Origin: a virus
IMG/VR virus record: IMGVR_UViG_3300006076_000010
Location: 1 to 40,647 of that record
Length of the DNA: 40,647 bases
Strand: one strand, 5' to 3'
This document shows, one piece after another, positions 6,211 through 13,831 of this stretch. Positions within the stretch are counted from its first letter, which is position 1. Each line of letters starts with the position of its first letter. Below the pieces are notes generated by a model that was given only the letters and a program-made list of their open reading frames with translations, made no database searches and was not told the DNA's origin. The position numbers were made by a program, and so were the translations under genes.

Positions 6211-7825
6211 TCAAACTCAACAACTTATAAACAAATTTGAAGAAGCAAGAAAAGGATATGAGTATATTAAAGGTGACCTGATAGTCCTTGAATATGGATA
6301 CCTAAATAAGATACCAGATGAAAAACTTAAAGAATTACGCAAAAGAGGAAAGTCTACTTTAGCTCCTAAAAAAATCTTTGCTAAGATTAGAAGAATTGTA
6401 ATATCTATAATGAAAACCTACTTTGAAAATGATGAGTTTGCTAAACTTTTGCCTATCTACGATAATGATTACGCAAGACAACAAGTTCAAATTCTGCAAA
6501 AAGTATTCGATTTTTGGATTAATAAAAAAATTAACTTATATACCAGATTGAGACCTATAGTAAAAGATGGATTGGTTTACGGGACAGGCTGTGCCAAAGT
6601 ATTTTGGAGAAATGGTTTAAAAATAGAGAGAGTTAATTTGCACGATATTTGGGTAGACCCAAATGCTGAAAATATTTTTGACATTCAGTATGTAGTAAAT
6701 AGAGTATATACTACAATAGCAACTCTTAAAAAACAATTTGGAAATAAAAAGATATTTAGAAATCTAATAGGTGCTACAATAGAAAATGATGAGCCAAGAT
6801 TTTCTGACGCTGATTTAGGAGACGCTTCAAGAATAGAAGTGTATGATATTTACACACTTGAGAATGGTAAATGGTATGTATCTACAATGCTTCCTACCTA
6901 TCAATTTATAAGAGTAAAAGAGGAATTAAAAGATGGATTGCCTTTTGTGTTTGGAATTGCTGAAACTCAATTTGTATGCACTGGTGAAATGGCTGTCAGA
7001 GCGTTAGGTTATCCTATAGTGGATTTAATGATACCTCTGCAAGAGCAATACACTATTACAATTAATCAACAATTTGACGCTATAGATAAACAATTAAATC
7101 CTCAATTCCTTGCAACTAAACAAGCTGGTATAAGTGAAAACACTTTAAGGAGCAATAAGAAATTATTACAGGTTACAGACTTAAACAATATTAGAGAACT
7201 ACCTCAACCAAACATTAATCAGTCTTTACTCGCTACTGATAAAGTTGAACTTGATATGCAAGAAGTTAGCGGTATTACTAAGCTATCTCAAGGAATTATA
7301 GACAAACACCAAAACACAACTGCTACAGGTATGACAATTTTAACTCAAGAGGCTAATGAGGTAATAGCTGATATAATTAGAAGTTTTAATGAGAGCTTTT
7401 TTGAGCCTTTAATTAGAAGAATGGTAAGACTTATTTACAAATATGATGATAATCCTATGTTATATGGGCTTAATAGAAGTCAGAATATAGAATTTAAAGT
7501 TAAAATTAATACAGGTGTAGGTGCTACAAACAGGGAAGTTCAACTTCAAGCTATCACAACTGCAGAACAAACTGCTATGCAAAACCTACAAATTGCTATG
7601 CAAATGCAAGATTTACAATCTGCTAAAGTATATAGAGATGTGCTTAATAAGCTTTATTTAGAAAAGCTTGCAGTAATAGGGCTTAAAAATATTCAGAATG
7701 ATATGAAAGGAGAGTTAGATAATGAAAGAAATGACAACGATGGAACAGGAGCAAATCCTGCAGGCGAAGTTGCAGGAAATCAAATCAATCAAGCAGACTT
7801 CGGTATGGCAGGACTTAATGAATGA
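6197..7825 (+). CDS. Portal protein
   Basis: Portals form the dodecameric ring at one capsid vertex for DNA passage and tail attachment. The 542-aa length, position after terL, and layout fit: an N-terminal helical region with KIRRIVISIMKTYFE, the VKDGLVYGTGCAKVFWR segment typical of short-tailed phage portals, INLHDIWVDPNA-like clip/wing segments, a helical stem, and a late EVSGITKLSQGI...TATGMTILTQEA crown segment. The last 104 bp are shared out of frame with the next gene, so the portal's flexible C-terminus (Asn/Gly-rich) is overprinted. Confidence 0.93.
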   Translation: MAKSNQTQQLINKFEEARKGYEYIKGDLIVLEYGYLNKIPDEKLKELRKRGKSTLAPKKIFAKIRRIVISIMKTYFENDEFAKLLPIYDNDYARQQVQILQKVFDFWINKKINLYTRLRPIVKDGLVYGTGCAKVFWRNGLKIERVNLHDIWVDPNAENIFDIQYVVNRVYTTIATLKKQFGNKKIFRNLIGATIENDEPRFSDADLGDASRIEVYDIYTLENGKWYVSTMLPTYQFIRVKEELKDGLPFVFGIAETQFVCTGEMAVRALGYPIVDLMIPLQEQYTITINQQFDAIDKQLNPQFLATKQAGISENTLRSNKKLLQVTDLNNIRELPQPNINQSLLATDKVELDMQEVSGITKLSQGIIDKHQNTTATGMTILTQEANEVIADIIRSFNESFFEPLIRRMVRLIYKYDDNPMLYGLNRSQNIEFKVKINTGVGATNREVQLQAITTAEQTAMQNLQIAMQMQDLQSAKVYRDVLNKLYLEKLAVIGLKNIQNDMKGELDNERNDNDGTGANPAGEVAGNQINQADFGMAGLNE

Positions 7826-7997
7826 ACTTGAAAATCATTATCAGGCTCATTTTAAAAATGCTATGAATGCGAGTTTGCCTGATAATGAGAGAGTTCATCA
7901 TTTAGAGTTTATGAGAGCTATTGGAATAGCGAAGTCAATGCTTGATTTTATGGAAGAAGACATTTTAAATCAAATGAAAGGAGAAGAAAATGGCTAA
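7722..7997 (+). CDS. Small helical protein overlapping the portal gene, 91 aa
   Basis: AAAGGAGAGTTAGATA lies just before the ATG at 7722 although it is inside the portal gene, so translation from here is well supported. The product is helical, with Gln/Glu/Lys-rich start and MRAIGIAKSMLDFMEEDIL towards the end. It overlaps the following gene by 8 bp. I do not recognise it; position suggests a head-assembly or packaging accessory protein. A later in-frame ATG (7740) has a poorer RBS. Confidence 0.72.
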   Translation: MKEMTTMEQEQILQAKLQEIKSIKQTSVWQDLMNELENHYQAHFKNAMNASLPDNERVHHLEFMRAIGIAKSMLDFMEEDILNQMKGEENG

Positions 7998-8409
7998 AGA
8001 TAAAAATGTAAAAACAAACAACGAATTAAAGGAATTAGAAGATGAAAGAAAAACTGATGGAACTGCTGTTAGCGATGAGGTTAAAAATAATGGAGTTGAA
8101 ACTGAAACTGATGTTAACTCTGAAAAAAATGAAAACACAAATACAGAGGACAATGGAAGAGATGGAGAAAAACCACAAGATAAACAGAAAGTAGAGTATT
8201 ATACGCTTGCTGAAGCATATCAGTTGATGTTAAAAGGTAAAGCATTTAGGTTTGCTGAGTGGGACAAGCACAAAATTCCTTTTGTAGCAGTTGTGCCAAG
8301 AGGAAGAACTACTATTAGTTTAGTAAAAAGTTTGTATGACAAGAATGAGAGAGTATATAGACCATCTCAGGCAGAAGCTGTTAAAAAACTTTGGTATGAA
8401 ATTAATTAA
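7990..8409 (+). CDS. Acidic protein with a DUF2829/Tad2-like C-terminal segment
   Basis: Residues 1-65 are charged and disordered (Lys, Glu, Asp, Asn, Thr). From about residue 69 comes a compact domain: YTLAEAYQLMLKGKAFRFAEW, then a hydrophobic strand and a final helix. The pattern 'EAhxxhhxGKxhxRxxW' followed by a short loop and strand resembles DUF2829/Tad2-type proteins, some of which sequester immune signalling nucleotides. This similarity is by eye and weak. Position between portal and scaffold could instead mean a structural role. RBS AAAGGAGAAGAAA. Confidence 0.65.
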   Translation: MAKDKNVKTNNELKELEDERKTDGTAVSDEVKNNGVETETDVNSEKNENTNTEDNGRDGEKPQDKQKVEYYTLAEAYQLMLKGKAFRFAEWDKHKIPFVAVVPRGRTTISLVKSLYDKNERVYRPSQAEAVKKLWYEIN

Positions 8410-8420
8410 AAGGAGAAAAA

Positions 8421-9035
8421 ATGGCTGATATTACTGCACCAAACTTAACTCAAGAAGATTTACAAGCTATTCAACAAGCTCAAGCACAAGCTGGAGATGG
8501 TGCTGGAGTAGCAAATGGACAGGAAATTCCTCCTGCTTCTGTTAATACTGCTCAAATGACTACAGGTGTTCAAGGGCAATATACACAACCTCAACAACCT
8601 ATGCAACCCGCACCTACTGGTCAAAACCCTGATGAGATTGAACTTGCTAAAAAGCTTTTAGGACTTGATGAGTTGCAAAGACAGGCTCAAGAAGCACAAG
8701 AGAAGTTAAGACAACTTGAAGAAGAGAGAACAAAATCTGTGGTTATGCAAAAATATCCTGATGTTCCTATGGATTTAGTTGAAAAAGAAATTGAAAAAGT
8801 AGCACAAATTAATCCTCAATTAGCAGAAAATATGAAACTCAACCCAGATTTAATGGAGATGGCTGTGAAAGCTGTATTAGCAAGCGTAAAACCTCAACAA
8901 CAACCAGACAATATTACTCAAGGAGATAGTGCTGGAGATACCTCACCAGATGATGAGTTAGTAGAAAAAGTTAGAAAAGGTGAGGTTGATGAGATAGGTT
9001 TAGGCGAATATATTTTAAAAACTGCTACAGAGTGA
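8421..9035 (+). CDS. Capsid scaffolding protein
   Basis: Scaffold proteins direct capsid assembly and then leave the shell. This one has the expected composition and place: Gln/Ala/Pro-rich N-terminal 70 residues, a heptad coiled coil at about 78-108 (LDELQRQAQEAQEKLRQLEEE), a middle helical segment and a charged C-terminus (about 165-204), directly before the major capsid gene. It contains no enzymatic motif. RBS AAAAGGAGAAAAA. Confidence 0.82.
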   Translation: MADITAPNLTQEDLQAIQQAQAQAGDGAGVANGQEIPPASVNTAQMTTGVQGQYTQPQQPMQPAPTGQNPDEIELAKKLLGLDELQRQAQEAQEKLRQLEEERTKSVVMQKYPDVPMDLVEKEIEKVAQINPQLAENMKLNPDLMEMAVKAVLASVKPQQQPDNITQGDSAGDTSPDDELVEKVRKGEVDEIGLGEYILKTATE

Positions 9036-9043
9036 CAACTCTC

Positions 9044-9075
9044 TATTGTTTTTTCTTTTTCTTTTTTCAGATAAT
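9044..9075 (+). promoter_or_regulatory. Pyrimidine-tract promoter before the major capsid gene
   Basis: A T/C tract (TTTTTTCTTTTTCTTTTTTC) is followed by GATAAT (9070..9075) and TGTAA. The same design precedes 10497, 19098 and 29103. There is no -35 box. It would boost expression of the most abundant virion protein. A weak AGAGT/ACTCT stem at 9030..9043 precedes the tract and could act as a terminator for readthrough. Confidence 0.6.
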
Positions 9076-9098
9076 TGTAAAAAAATAAGGAGAATGTT

Positions 9099-10022
9099 AT
9101 GGCATTAACATCATACAACGACCAAGTTAACCAAAAGCCGTCAGTCTTAGACGCAATATTGTTACAAGGTGCAAGTTCAACACCATTTTTACAATGGTTA
9201 GATAGAGGGCAAAAAATATCTGCTCCAAAACATAGCTGGATTTTAGATACATATAGAAGACCGACTGACAACGCAAATCTTGAAATTACAGATATTAGTG
9301 AAGATACTAAAGACACAAAATATATGAAAGACAATGTCGTTCAAATTATCAAAAATGAGTTTGGTATCTCTCTTGAAGAAAACGACAATGCAAAATATGG
9401 ACAAAAAGAATGGGCTTATAGAATTGGCAAAGTTGGTAAAGAACACGCTATGGACATTGAGTATGCTTTGCTTGGATTGCATAATGATAGTGTAGAAGAT
9501 GGATATACAGAGGGAAGTGATACAACACCATCAAAAATGGCTGGATTATTCCATTATATTGACAATAAAAAGGATTATTCAGATAGTAATGGAAACCCAA
9601 CAGATTTAACTTATGATAGGCTTAATGAAATCATTGAGATGATTTGGAATAATGCTGATATTGATAATGAGAGTTTTATGTTAGTATGTGGAACAGGACT
9701 AAAAAGAACAATCAACTCATTTGCTAAAGATTATTTTAGATGGCAACAAAATCCAAATAGAAAATTTGACCCAACACTTTATGTAATTACAACTGATTTT
9801 GGAGATATTAAAGTTAAAATTCACAGATTATTTAACAACCCTAAGCTTAAAAATTATTTATTGGTTGGACAATTAAATAAAGCTGATATTAGATTTAAAA
9901 TTCCAACATTCTTTAAAGAGCTTCCTACAAGCAAAACTGCGAGATTTGGAAGATATTACACATCTTTAACTCTTGAAGTTAAAGAGCCTACAATGTTTGC
10001 ATTTGCAAAAGGGCTTAAATAA
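9099..10022 (+). CDS. Major capsid protein, SU10/DUF5309 type
   Basis: This protein forms the icosahedral or elongated shell. Its length (307 aa), position after the scaffold and features match the SU10-like HK97-fold family: an N-terminal ALTSYNDQVNQKPSVLDAI segment, PFLQWL, the AEKH-like HSWILD strand, a Glu-rich loop with TKYMKDNVVQI, and a C-terminal FKELPTSKTARFGRYYTSLTLEVKE segment where a family member typically shows LP-T-D-----Ile. It has its own RBS (AATAAGGAGAATGTT) and an upstream promoter, consistent with high expression. Confidence 0.9.
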   Translation: MALTSYNDQVNQKPSVLDAILLQGASSTPFLQWLDRGQKISAPKHSWILDTYRRPTDNANLEITDISEDTKDTKYMKDNVVQIIKNEFGISLEENDNAKYGQKEWAYRIGKVGKEHAMDIEYALLGLHNDSVEDGYTEGSDTTPSKMAGLFHYIDNKKDYSDSNGNPTDLTYDRLNEIIEMIWNNADIDNESFMLVCGTGLKRTINSFAKDYFRWQQNPNRKFDPTLYVITTDFGDIKVKIHRLFNNPKLKNYLLVGQLNKADIRFKIPTFFKELPTSKTARFGRYYTSLTLEVKEPTMFAFAKGLK

Positions 10023-10025
10023 AAA

Positions 10026-10436
10026 ATGACTTACGGAGAAGCTAAAACACTCGTCAAGAATTTTCTTCTTGGCGATAATTCTAATGCTGAAGTAACAAAT
10101 CTTATAGCACAACAGGCTTTATATGAAGTAGCTACTTTATGTGAGCCTATATCTTTAATTGAAGAATTTACTACTGATACTCCAACTAATTTATTCAGAA
10201 TTATTGAAAAATATAAAGATGATAAAGGCACTATTCATACAAGGTATATAAGAAAACCTTTAGTTAAAACAGATGATGATGAGATTGATTTAGATATAGA
10301 TTTGCATACTGCATTTGTGTTTTTCTGCTGTGCTTATTTATCTTTTAAACAAAAAGATTATTTTGAGCAAAAAGCAAGAAACATAATAGCATTATACAAA
10401 TCAAATCATTCATTTGATGAAAATGACACTTATTAA
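10026..10436 (+). CDS. Putative head-tail adaptor / connector protein, 136 aa
   Basis: It begins 3 bases after the capsid stop. The N-terminal helical segment (MTYGEAKTLVKNFLLGDNSN...VTNLIAQQALYEVA) and the later DEIDLDIDLHTAFVFFCCAYL with a helix of aromatic residues resemble adaptor proteins that extend the portal in short-tailed phages. Gene order (capsid then adaptor) supports this. No RBS of normal strength is seen, so translation probably depends on coupling to the capsid gene. Confidence in the exact role is moderate. Confidence 0.75.
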   Translation: MTYGEAKTLVKNFLLGDNSNAEVTNLIAQQALYEVATLCEPISLIEEFTTDTPTNLFRIIEKYKDDKGTIHTRYIRKPLVKTDDDEIDLDIDLHTAFVFFCCAYLSFKQKDYFEQKARNIIALYKSNHSFDENDTY

Positions 10437-10465
10437 TTGTTTTTTATTTTTAGATAAAATAGAAT
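10437..10465 (+). promoter_or_regulatory. Pyrimidine-tract promoter before the SASG protein gene
   Basis: A T-rich tract (TTGTTTTTTATTTTTAG) is followed by TAGAAT (10460..10465) and TGTAA, 31 bp before the ATG at 10497; TAAAAT at 10455 is an alternative -10. Same architecture as at 9044, 19027 and 29046. Confidence 0.5.
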
Positions 10466-10496
10466 TGTAATGCAAATTTCAAAATAAGGAGATAAA

Positions 10497-11336
10497 ATGG
10501 CTCAACAACAATTTACAAATATCCAAGAACTACTACAATTAGTAGCAAAACATTTTGGGTATCAAGTTGGTGCAAAAGTTAAAACTGAGATTGAAAAAGT
10601 TATTGAAGCTGAGAATGTAGACATTAAGAAACTTCAAGACGCAATAGATGTAATCCAAAAACTATTGGACGCTGACCCAGATACACCAGAGTTTGATGTA
10701 GGGCAAAATATTATCACTCAACTTACAGACCATCTAAATAGAATTAAAAAATTAGAGGGGCAAGTTGCTACTTTAAATGCAGATGAAAATACAGAGGGGT
10801 CTGTAGATTATAAAGTTAAACAGGCTAAAGACGAACTTCAAGCTGAAATTGACAAATTAAAAGGTGATAGTGACGAGAGCCTTTCAAGTCTTAAAAGCGA
10901 AATTGACGCTATTGAAGCAGGGGCTGGGCTTGATGAAAACGGAAACTATGTAAAAGATAAGAATGCTAATTACATTAAAGACGCAACAAGCATTCATCAC
11001 GCAACTCAAATTCTTGATAGTAAATTAAAAGAGATTTCTGATAAAGAAGAAGCTGACAAACAAGCTCTTGAAGCAGAAATAACTTCAAAAACTCAAGAAG
11101 CTGAAGCTAATGCAAAAGCTTACACAGACGAGCAAATTAAAGCCCAACTAAATGTAGATGTGTGTGCTATTGCTGACCTATTTGCTAAAGCTATTGATTG
11201 TGGATTAGAGGGCAAAACTCAAGCTGATTGTGCTTCTGATTGTTCACAAGGTAGTGCAAGCGGTAGTGCTTCAGGAAATGGTAGCGGTAATGCTTCTGCT
11301 TCAGGTAGTGCGAGTGGTGACGGAGCAGTCCTATAA
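10497..11336 (+). CDS. Coiled-coil virion protein with SASG tail
   Basis: The first 230 residues are helical coiled coil rich in Glu, Lys, Ala and Asp, broken by a loop (about 143-165) with DENGNYVKDKNANYIKD, a form common in trimeric fibre proteins. Near residues 221-250 lie four Cys (VCAIAD, IDCGL, ADCASDC), then a tail of about 25 residues made of Ser, Ala, Gly and Asn in SASG units. It has its own promoter and follows the adaptor gene, so it is likely an abundant head- or neck-attached fibre or decoration protein. The Ser-rich tail, also seen in 11751..12674, is a plausible site for O-linked modification by the transferase at 12674. Confidence 0.75.
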   Translation: MAQQQFTNIQELLQLVAKHFGYQVGAKVKTEIEKVIEAENVDIKKLQDAIDVIQKLLDADPDTPEFDVGQNIITQLTDHLNRIKKLEGQVATLNADENTEGSVDYKVKQAKDELQAEIDKLKGDSDESLSSLKSEIDAIEAGAGLDENGNYVKDKNANYIKDATSIHHATQILDSKLKEISDKEEADKQALEAEITSKTQEAEANAKAYTDEQIKAQLNVDVCAIADLFAKAIDCGLEGKTQADCASDCSQGSASGSASGNGSGNASASGSASGDGAVL

Positions 11337-11370
11337 TAGGACGCTCCTAAACTTTTAAAAGGAGATAAAA

Positions 11371-11730
11371 ATGGCTTTATATAGAAAAGATGTCTTAGTA
11401 AGACCCAACTCTACAATAAGTGAAGCGGACGCTATAAACTGGACGAGAAATTGGTTAAATAATTTTCAAAATGCAGATGAAAATAAAGATGAAGATGGAA
11501 AATACAAAAACTACTTTTTTGCTGATATATTCTTTGCAAAGAATAAAAAAATTATCAGGGTGTTTTCTGACGCTTGTAAAGACGCATACAATATGCAAGC
11601 AGATGAAAATGGGTTAATAGAGTTCACATTACTTGATGTGCAACAAATAAATAATAAAATTCAAACTTTAGATGTTAGAGTTGACACAATAGAAAACACT
11701 TCTTCTCAAACAGAAGCTGAAGTAATTTAA
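11371..11730 (+). CDS. Small fibre-like virion protein, 119 aa
   Basis: The N-terminus carries LYRKDVLVRP followed by a helix ending in NWLNNF, matching in outline the YRK...PLT..(E/Q)..xNF segment in 11751 and 13409. The last 40 residues form a short heptad coil (INNKIQTLDVRVDTIENT) typical of trimerising fibre stalks. It is therefore probably a virion-attached short fibre or adaptor. RBS AAAAGGAGATAAAA. No enzymatic motif. An A/T-poor spacer of 34 bp separates it from the previous gene. Confidence 0.7.
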   Translation: MALYRKDVLVRPNSTISEADAINWTRNWLNNFQNADENKDEDGKYKNYFFADIFFAKNKKIIRVFSDACKDAYNMQADENGLIEFTLLDVQQINNKIQTLDVRVDTIENTSSQTEAEVI

Positions 11731-11750
11731 TAAAATGAAAAGGAGAAAAA

Positions 11751-12674
11751 ATGGCTGAATTAGAAACAACTTCAACAAGCGGTGTAGCAAGTGCAAGTGG
11801 AAGTGCAAGCGGTGCTGGAGTGGTTAAAAATTTTAATATTGTTTATAGAAAAGATTTAGACAGACCTCTTACAAGCGAAGAGGTGGATAACAATTTTTAT
11901 CAGATAGAAGTAGCTTATAATAAATTTATGAGTAAAGTTGATAGTTTTACTGAAGAAGTTAATAGTAAAATTTCTGAATTAAGTAAAAATATTACTGATG
12001 TTAATACAAATCTTGATAATAAAATTACTACATTGTCAAATTCATTTGAAGCATATAAACAAGCTAATGACAATGCTATAAATGATATTAAAACAGATTT
12101 AGGCAATACAAAAACTCAAATTGAAACAATAATCGGAGAAGTTAATGTAGCACTTGGTGCATATATTAAAAAAGATGAAAATGGTAATTTTACTTTTGAT
12201 AAAGCAACATTTGCTTCAGATTTAATTCCACAATTTGTAGCAGGGCTTGATGACGCCTCTGTTAGTATATTAAAAGGTAAGCTTGGCGTTACTTCTATTG
12301 AGACAAGAATGTCTAATGCAGAAGCAAGAATTGCTACAAATGAAAGCAATGTTAATTCTATCGTTACAATGCTATCGCCTTATGTAAAAGTTGATGATAA
12401 TGGAAACAAATTAATTGATATTGAAAAAGTTGCTGAAGCATTAGTTGCTATTTTAGATAATAGATATGAGCTTAAATCTACATCTAATAGTGGGACTGGT
12501 AGTGCCTCTGCAAGTGGGAGCTCTGCTGGTGAAGCTTCAACATCAGGTAGTGCTTCAGGCAGTGGAGACGCAACTACTTCTAATAGTGGCTCTGCTTCAG
12601 GTAGTGCGAGTGGAAGTGCAAGCTCTAATGCAGATACTGCTTCAACATCAGGTAGTGCAGACGGGAATGGATAA
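11751..12674 (+). CDS. Fibre-like virion protein with N- and C-terminal SASG segments
   Basis: Residues 4-26 are Ser/Thr/Ala/Gly-rich. Then comes YRKDLDRPLTSEEVDNNF (about 32-49), a short motif known at the N-termini of many phage tail-fibre proteins. Residues 60-230 are a coiled coil with regular hydrophobic heptads, and the last 60 residues (about 247-307) are almost only Ser, Ala, Gly, Thr and Asn. The stop overlaps the start of the transferase gene by one base (TAATG). Low-complexity Ser/Thr tails and a coupled glycosyl/hexose-phosphate transferase suggest that this protein is modified in the particle; this link is inference. Confidence 0.78.
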   Translation: MAELETTSTSGVASASGSASGAGVVKNFNIVYRKDLDRPLTSEEVDNNFYQIEVAYNKFMSKVDSFTEEVNSKISELSKNITDVNTNLDNKITTLSNSFEAYKQANDNAINDIKTDLGNTKTQIETIIGEVNVALGAYIKKDENGNFTFDKATFASDLIPQFVAGLDDASVSILKGKLGVTSIETRMSNAEARIATNESNVNSIVTMLSPYVKVDDNGNKLIDIEKVAEALVAILDNRYELKSTSNSGTGSASASGSSAGEASTSGSASGSGDATTSNSGSASGSASGSASSNADTASTSGSADGNG

Positions 12675-13399
12675 TGGACAAAAAAGTCCATATCCTTTAT
12701 CCCCTTATTAAATCAAGTGTAGGGGAATGTGAAGAATTAAGATATTCCTTACGCTCTCTTGAAATTCATTTGAAAACAGATTTTGATGTAACTATAATTG
12801 GCTACAAACCATCTTGGCTTAATCTAAAAAATGTAAGATACATTTATTATGGACAATGCGATAAGAGATATAAAAACTCTTTACACGCATTTGATATTAT
12901 GGCTAATATTGTAGATGAGTTTGTAGTATTTAATGATGACTTTTATTTGCTTAAAAATATAACTGCAGAAGATTTGAAGCAAGTCTATTATTTGCAGGAC
13001 TTAAATAAAGTTAGGGTTTGGGGAAATAGAATTTATCAACAATTTTTAAAAAAAGGTTATAATGAGATAAAAGCTAAAGGCTACTATGGACTTTCTTATG
13101 CTACTCATACTCCTCAATACTACAAATCAAACATAGTGAGAAAAGTTATATATGAAGTCTTTAATTTATTTGAAAAAGACTTTGTAGCTTTTGAGAATTA
13201 CTACTATAATTACATTGGTGCAGAAAAATTTGCCAAACCTGTAAAAGATGTTAAAGTTGCGAGATATGACAAAACTAAATTCAATCCTCGTGAAGCCGAT
13301 GGTAAAATATATTTAAACTTTGATGAAAATGGAATGGCTTCTGGTATTTGGAGCTATGTAACTAAAAGATTTAATAAAAAATCAAAATTTGAATTATAA
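12674..13399 (+). CDS. Stealth-like glycosyl/hexose-phosphate transferase
   Basis: A 241-aa protein with the marks of the Stealth/CpsF-type group (enzymes that move sugar-1-phosphate units, and related glycosyltransferases): an early LRYSLRSLE helix, the KPSWLN turn, a helix with NSLHAFDIMANI, and the FVVFNDDFYLL motif (about residues 73-84) whose Asp-Asp normally binds the metal and nucleotide. It has no signal peptide or membrane helix, so it acts in the cytoplasm. Start overlaps the upstream stop, and no strong RBS is present, so it is translationally coupled to the SASG protein gene. Its place amid fibre genes argues for a virion protein as acceptor rather than the host surface. Confidence 0.75.
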   Translation: MDKKVHILYPLIKSSVGECEELRYSLRSLEIHLKTDFDVTIIGYKPSWLNLKNVRYIYYGQCDKRYKNSLHAFDIMANIVDEFVVFNDDFYLLKNITAEDLKQVYYLQDLNKVRVWGNRIYQQFLKKGYNEIKAKGYYGLSYATHTPQYYKSNIVRKVIYEVFNLFEKDFVAFENYYYNYIGAEKFAKPVKDVKVARYDKTKFNPREADGKIYLNFDENGMASGIWSYVTKRFNKKSKFEL

Positions 13400-13408
13400 G
13401 GAGATATT

Positions 13409-13831
13409 ATGTATTTAAGAAAAAAGGGAGAAAAGCCTTTAACATTCGACCAAATGAATATGAATTTTTTATGCACACCTATTATGTTATATACTGCTTG
13501 GTATGGTGCGGATATATCAGACATACACCCATTAGACCCTGACATTATTTTAGAAAACAATCTTACTTCTTTTAAATCTGAAAAACAAATAGTAAATATA
13601 AAAATAAATTGGGATAAACTTAATGAAGTTAAAATGAGTAGTTATCCTCCTGATTGTCAAGCATTTGTAATTTCATTATCTAAAGGCAATTTTAAATTTT
13701 TTATTCCGAATACAAAAATTACAAAAGAAGATGAATATATAGTCTTACTTAGTTTCAAAAATGATACAGGCAAATGGAAATTTAATCCTAATATCTCAGT
13801 AGTAATGAAAAAAGGAGTAGAAAATGGCTAA
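13409..13831 (+). CDS. Putative short tail-fibre/virion protein, 140 aa
   Basis: It starts with YLRKKGEKPLTFDQMNMNF (residues 2-20), a variant of the PLT--(E/Q)(V/M)(D/N)xNF motif seen in 11751..12674, which suggests the same attachment site on the particle. The remaining 120 residues look beta-rich, ending in FNPNISVVMKKGV. RBS AAGGAGATATT. The stop overlaps the next start by 8 bp. Role as a fibre or fibre chaperone is inferred from motif and neighbours. Confidence 0.68.
   Translation: MYLRKKGEKPLTFDQMNMNFLCTPIMLYTAWYGADISDIHPLDPDIILENNLTSFKSEKQIVNIKINWDKLNEVKMSSYPPDCQAFVISLSKGNFKFFIPNTKITKEDEYIVLLSFKNDTGKWKFNPNISVVMKKGVENG

Noticed and set aside
9027-9060. Strong terminator before the capsid gene
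   Set aside because: The AGAGT/ACTCT stem is only 5 bp and not GC-rich; the T/C tract is better read as part of a promoter, since it recurs at three other sites without any stem.
12380-12711. Frames on both strands over the SASG coding DNA
   Set aside because: They arise from the repetitive Ser/Ala/Gly codons and lack start signals; the true frame is 11751..12674.
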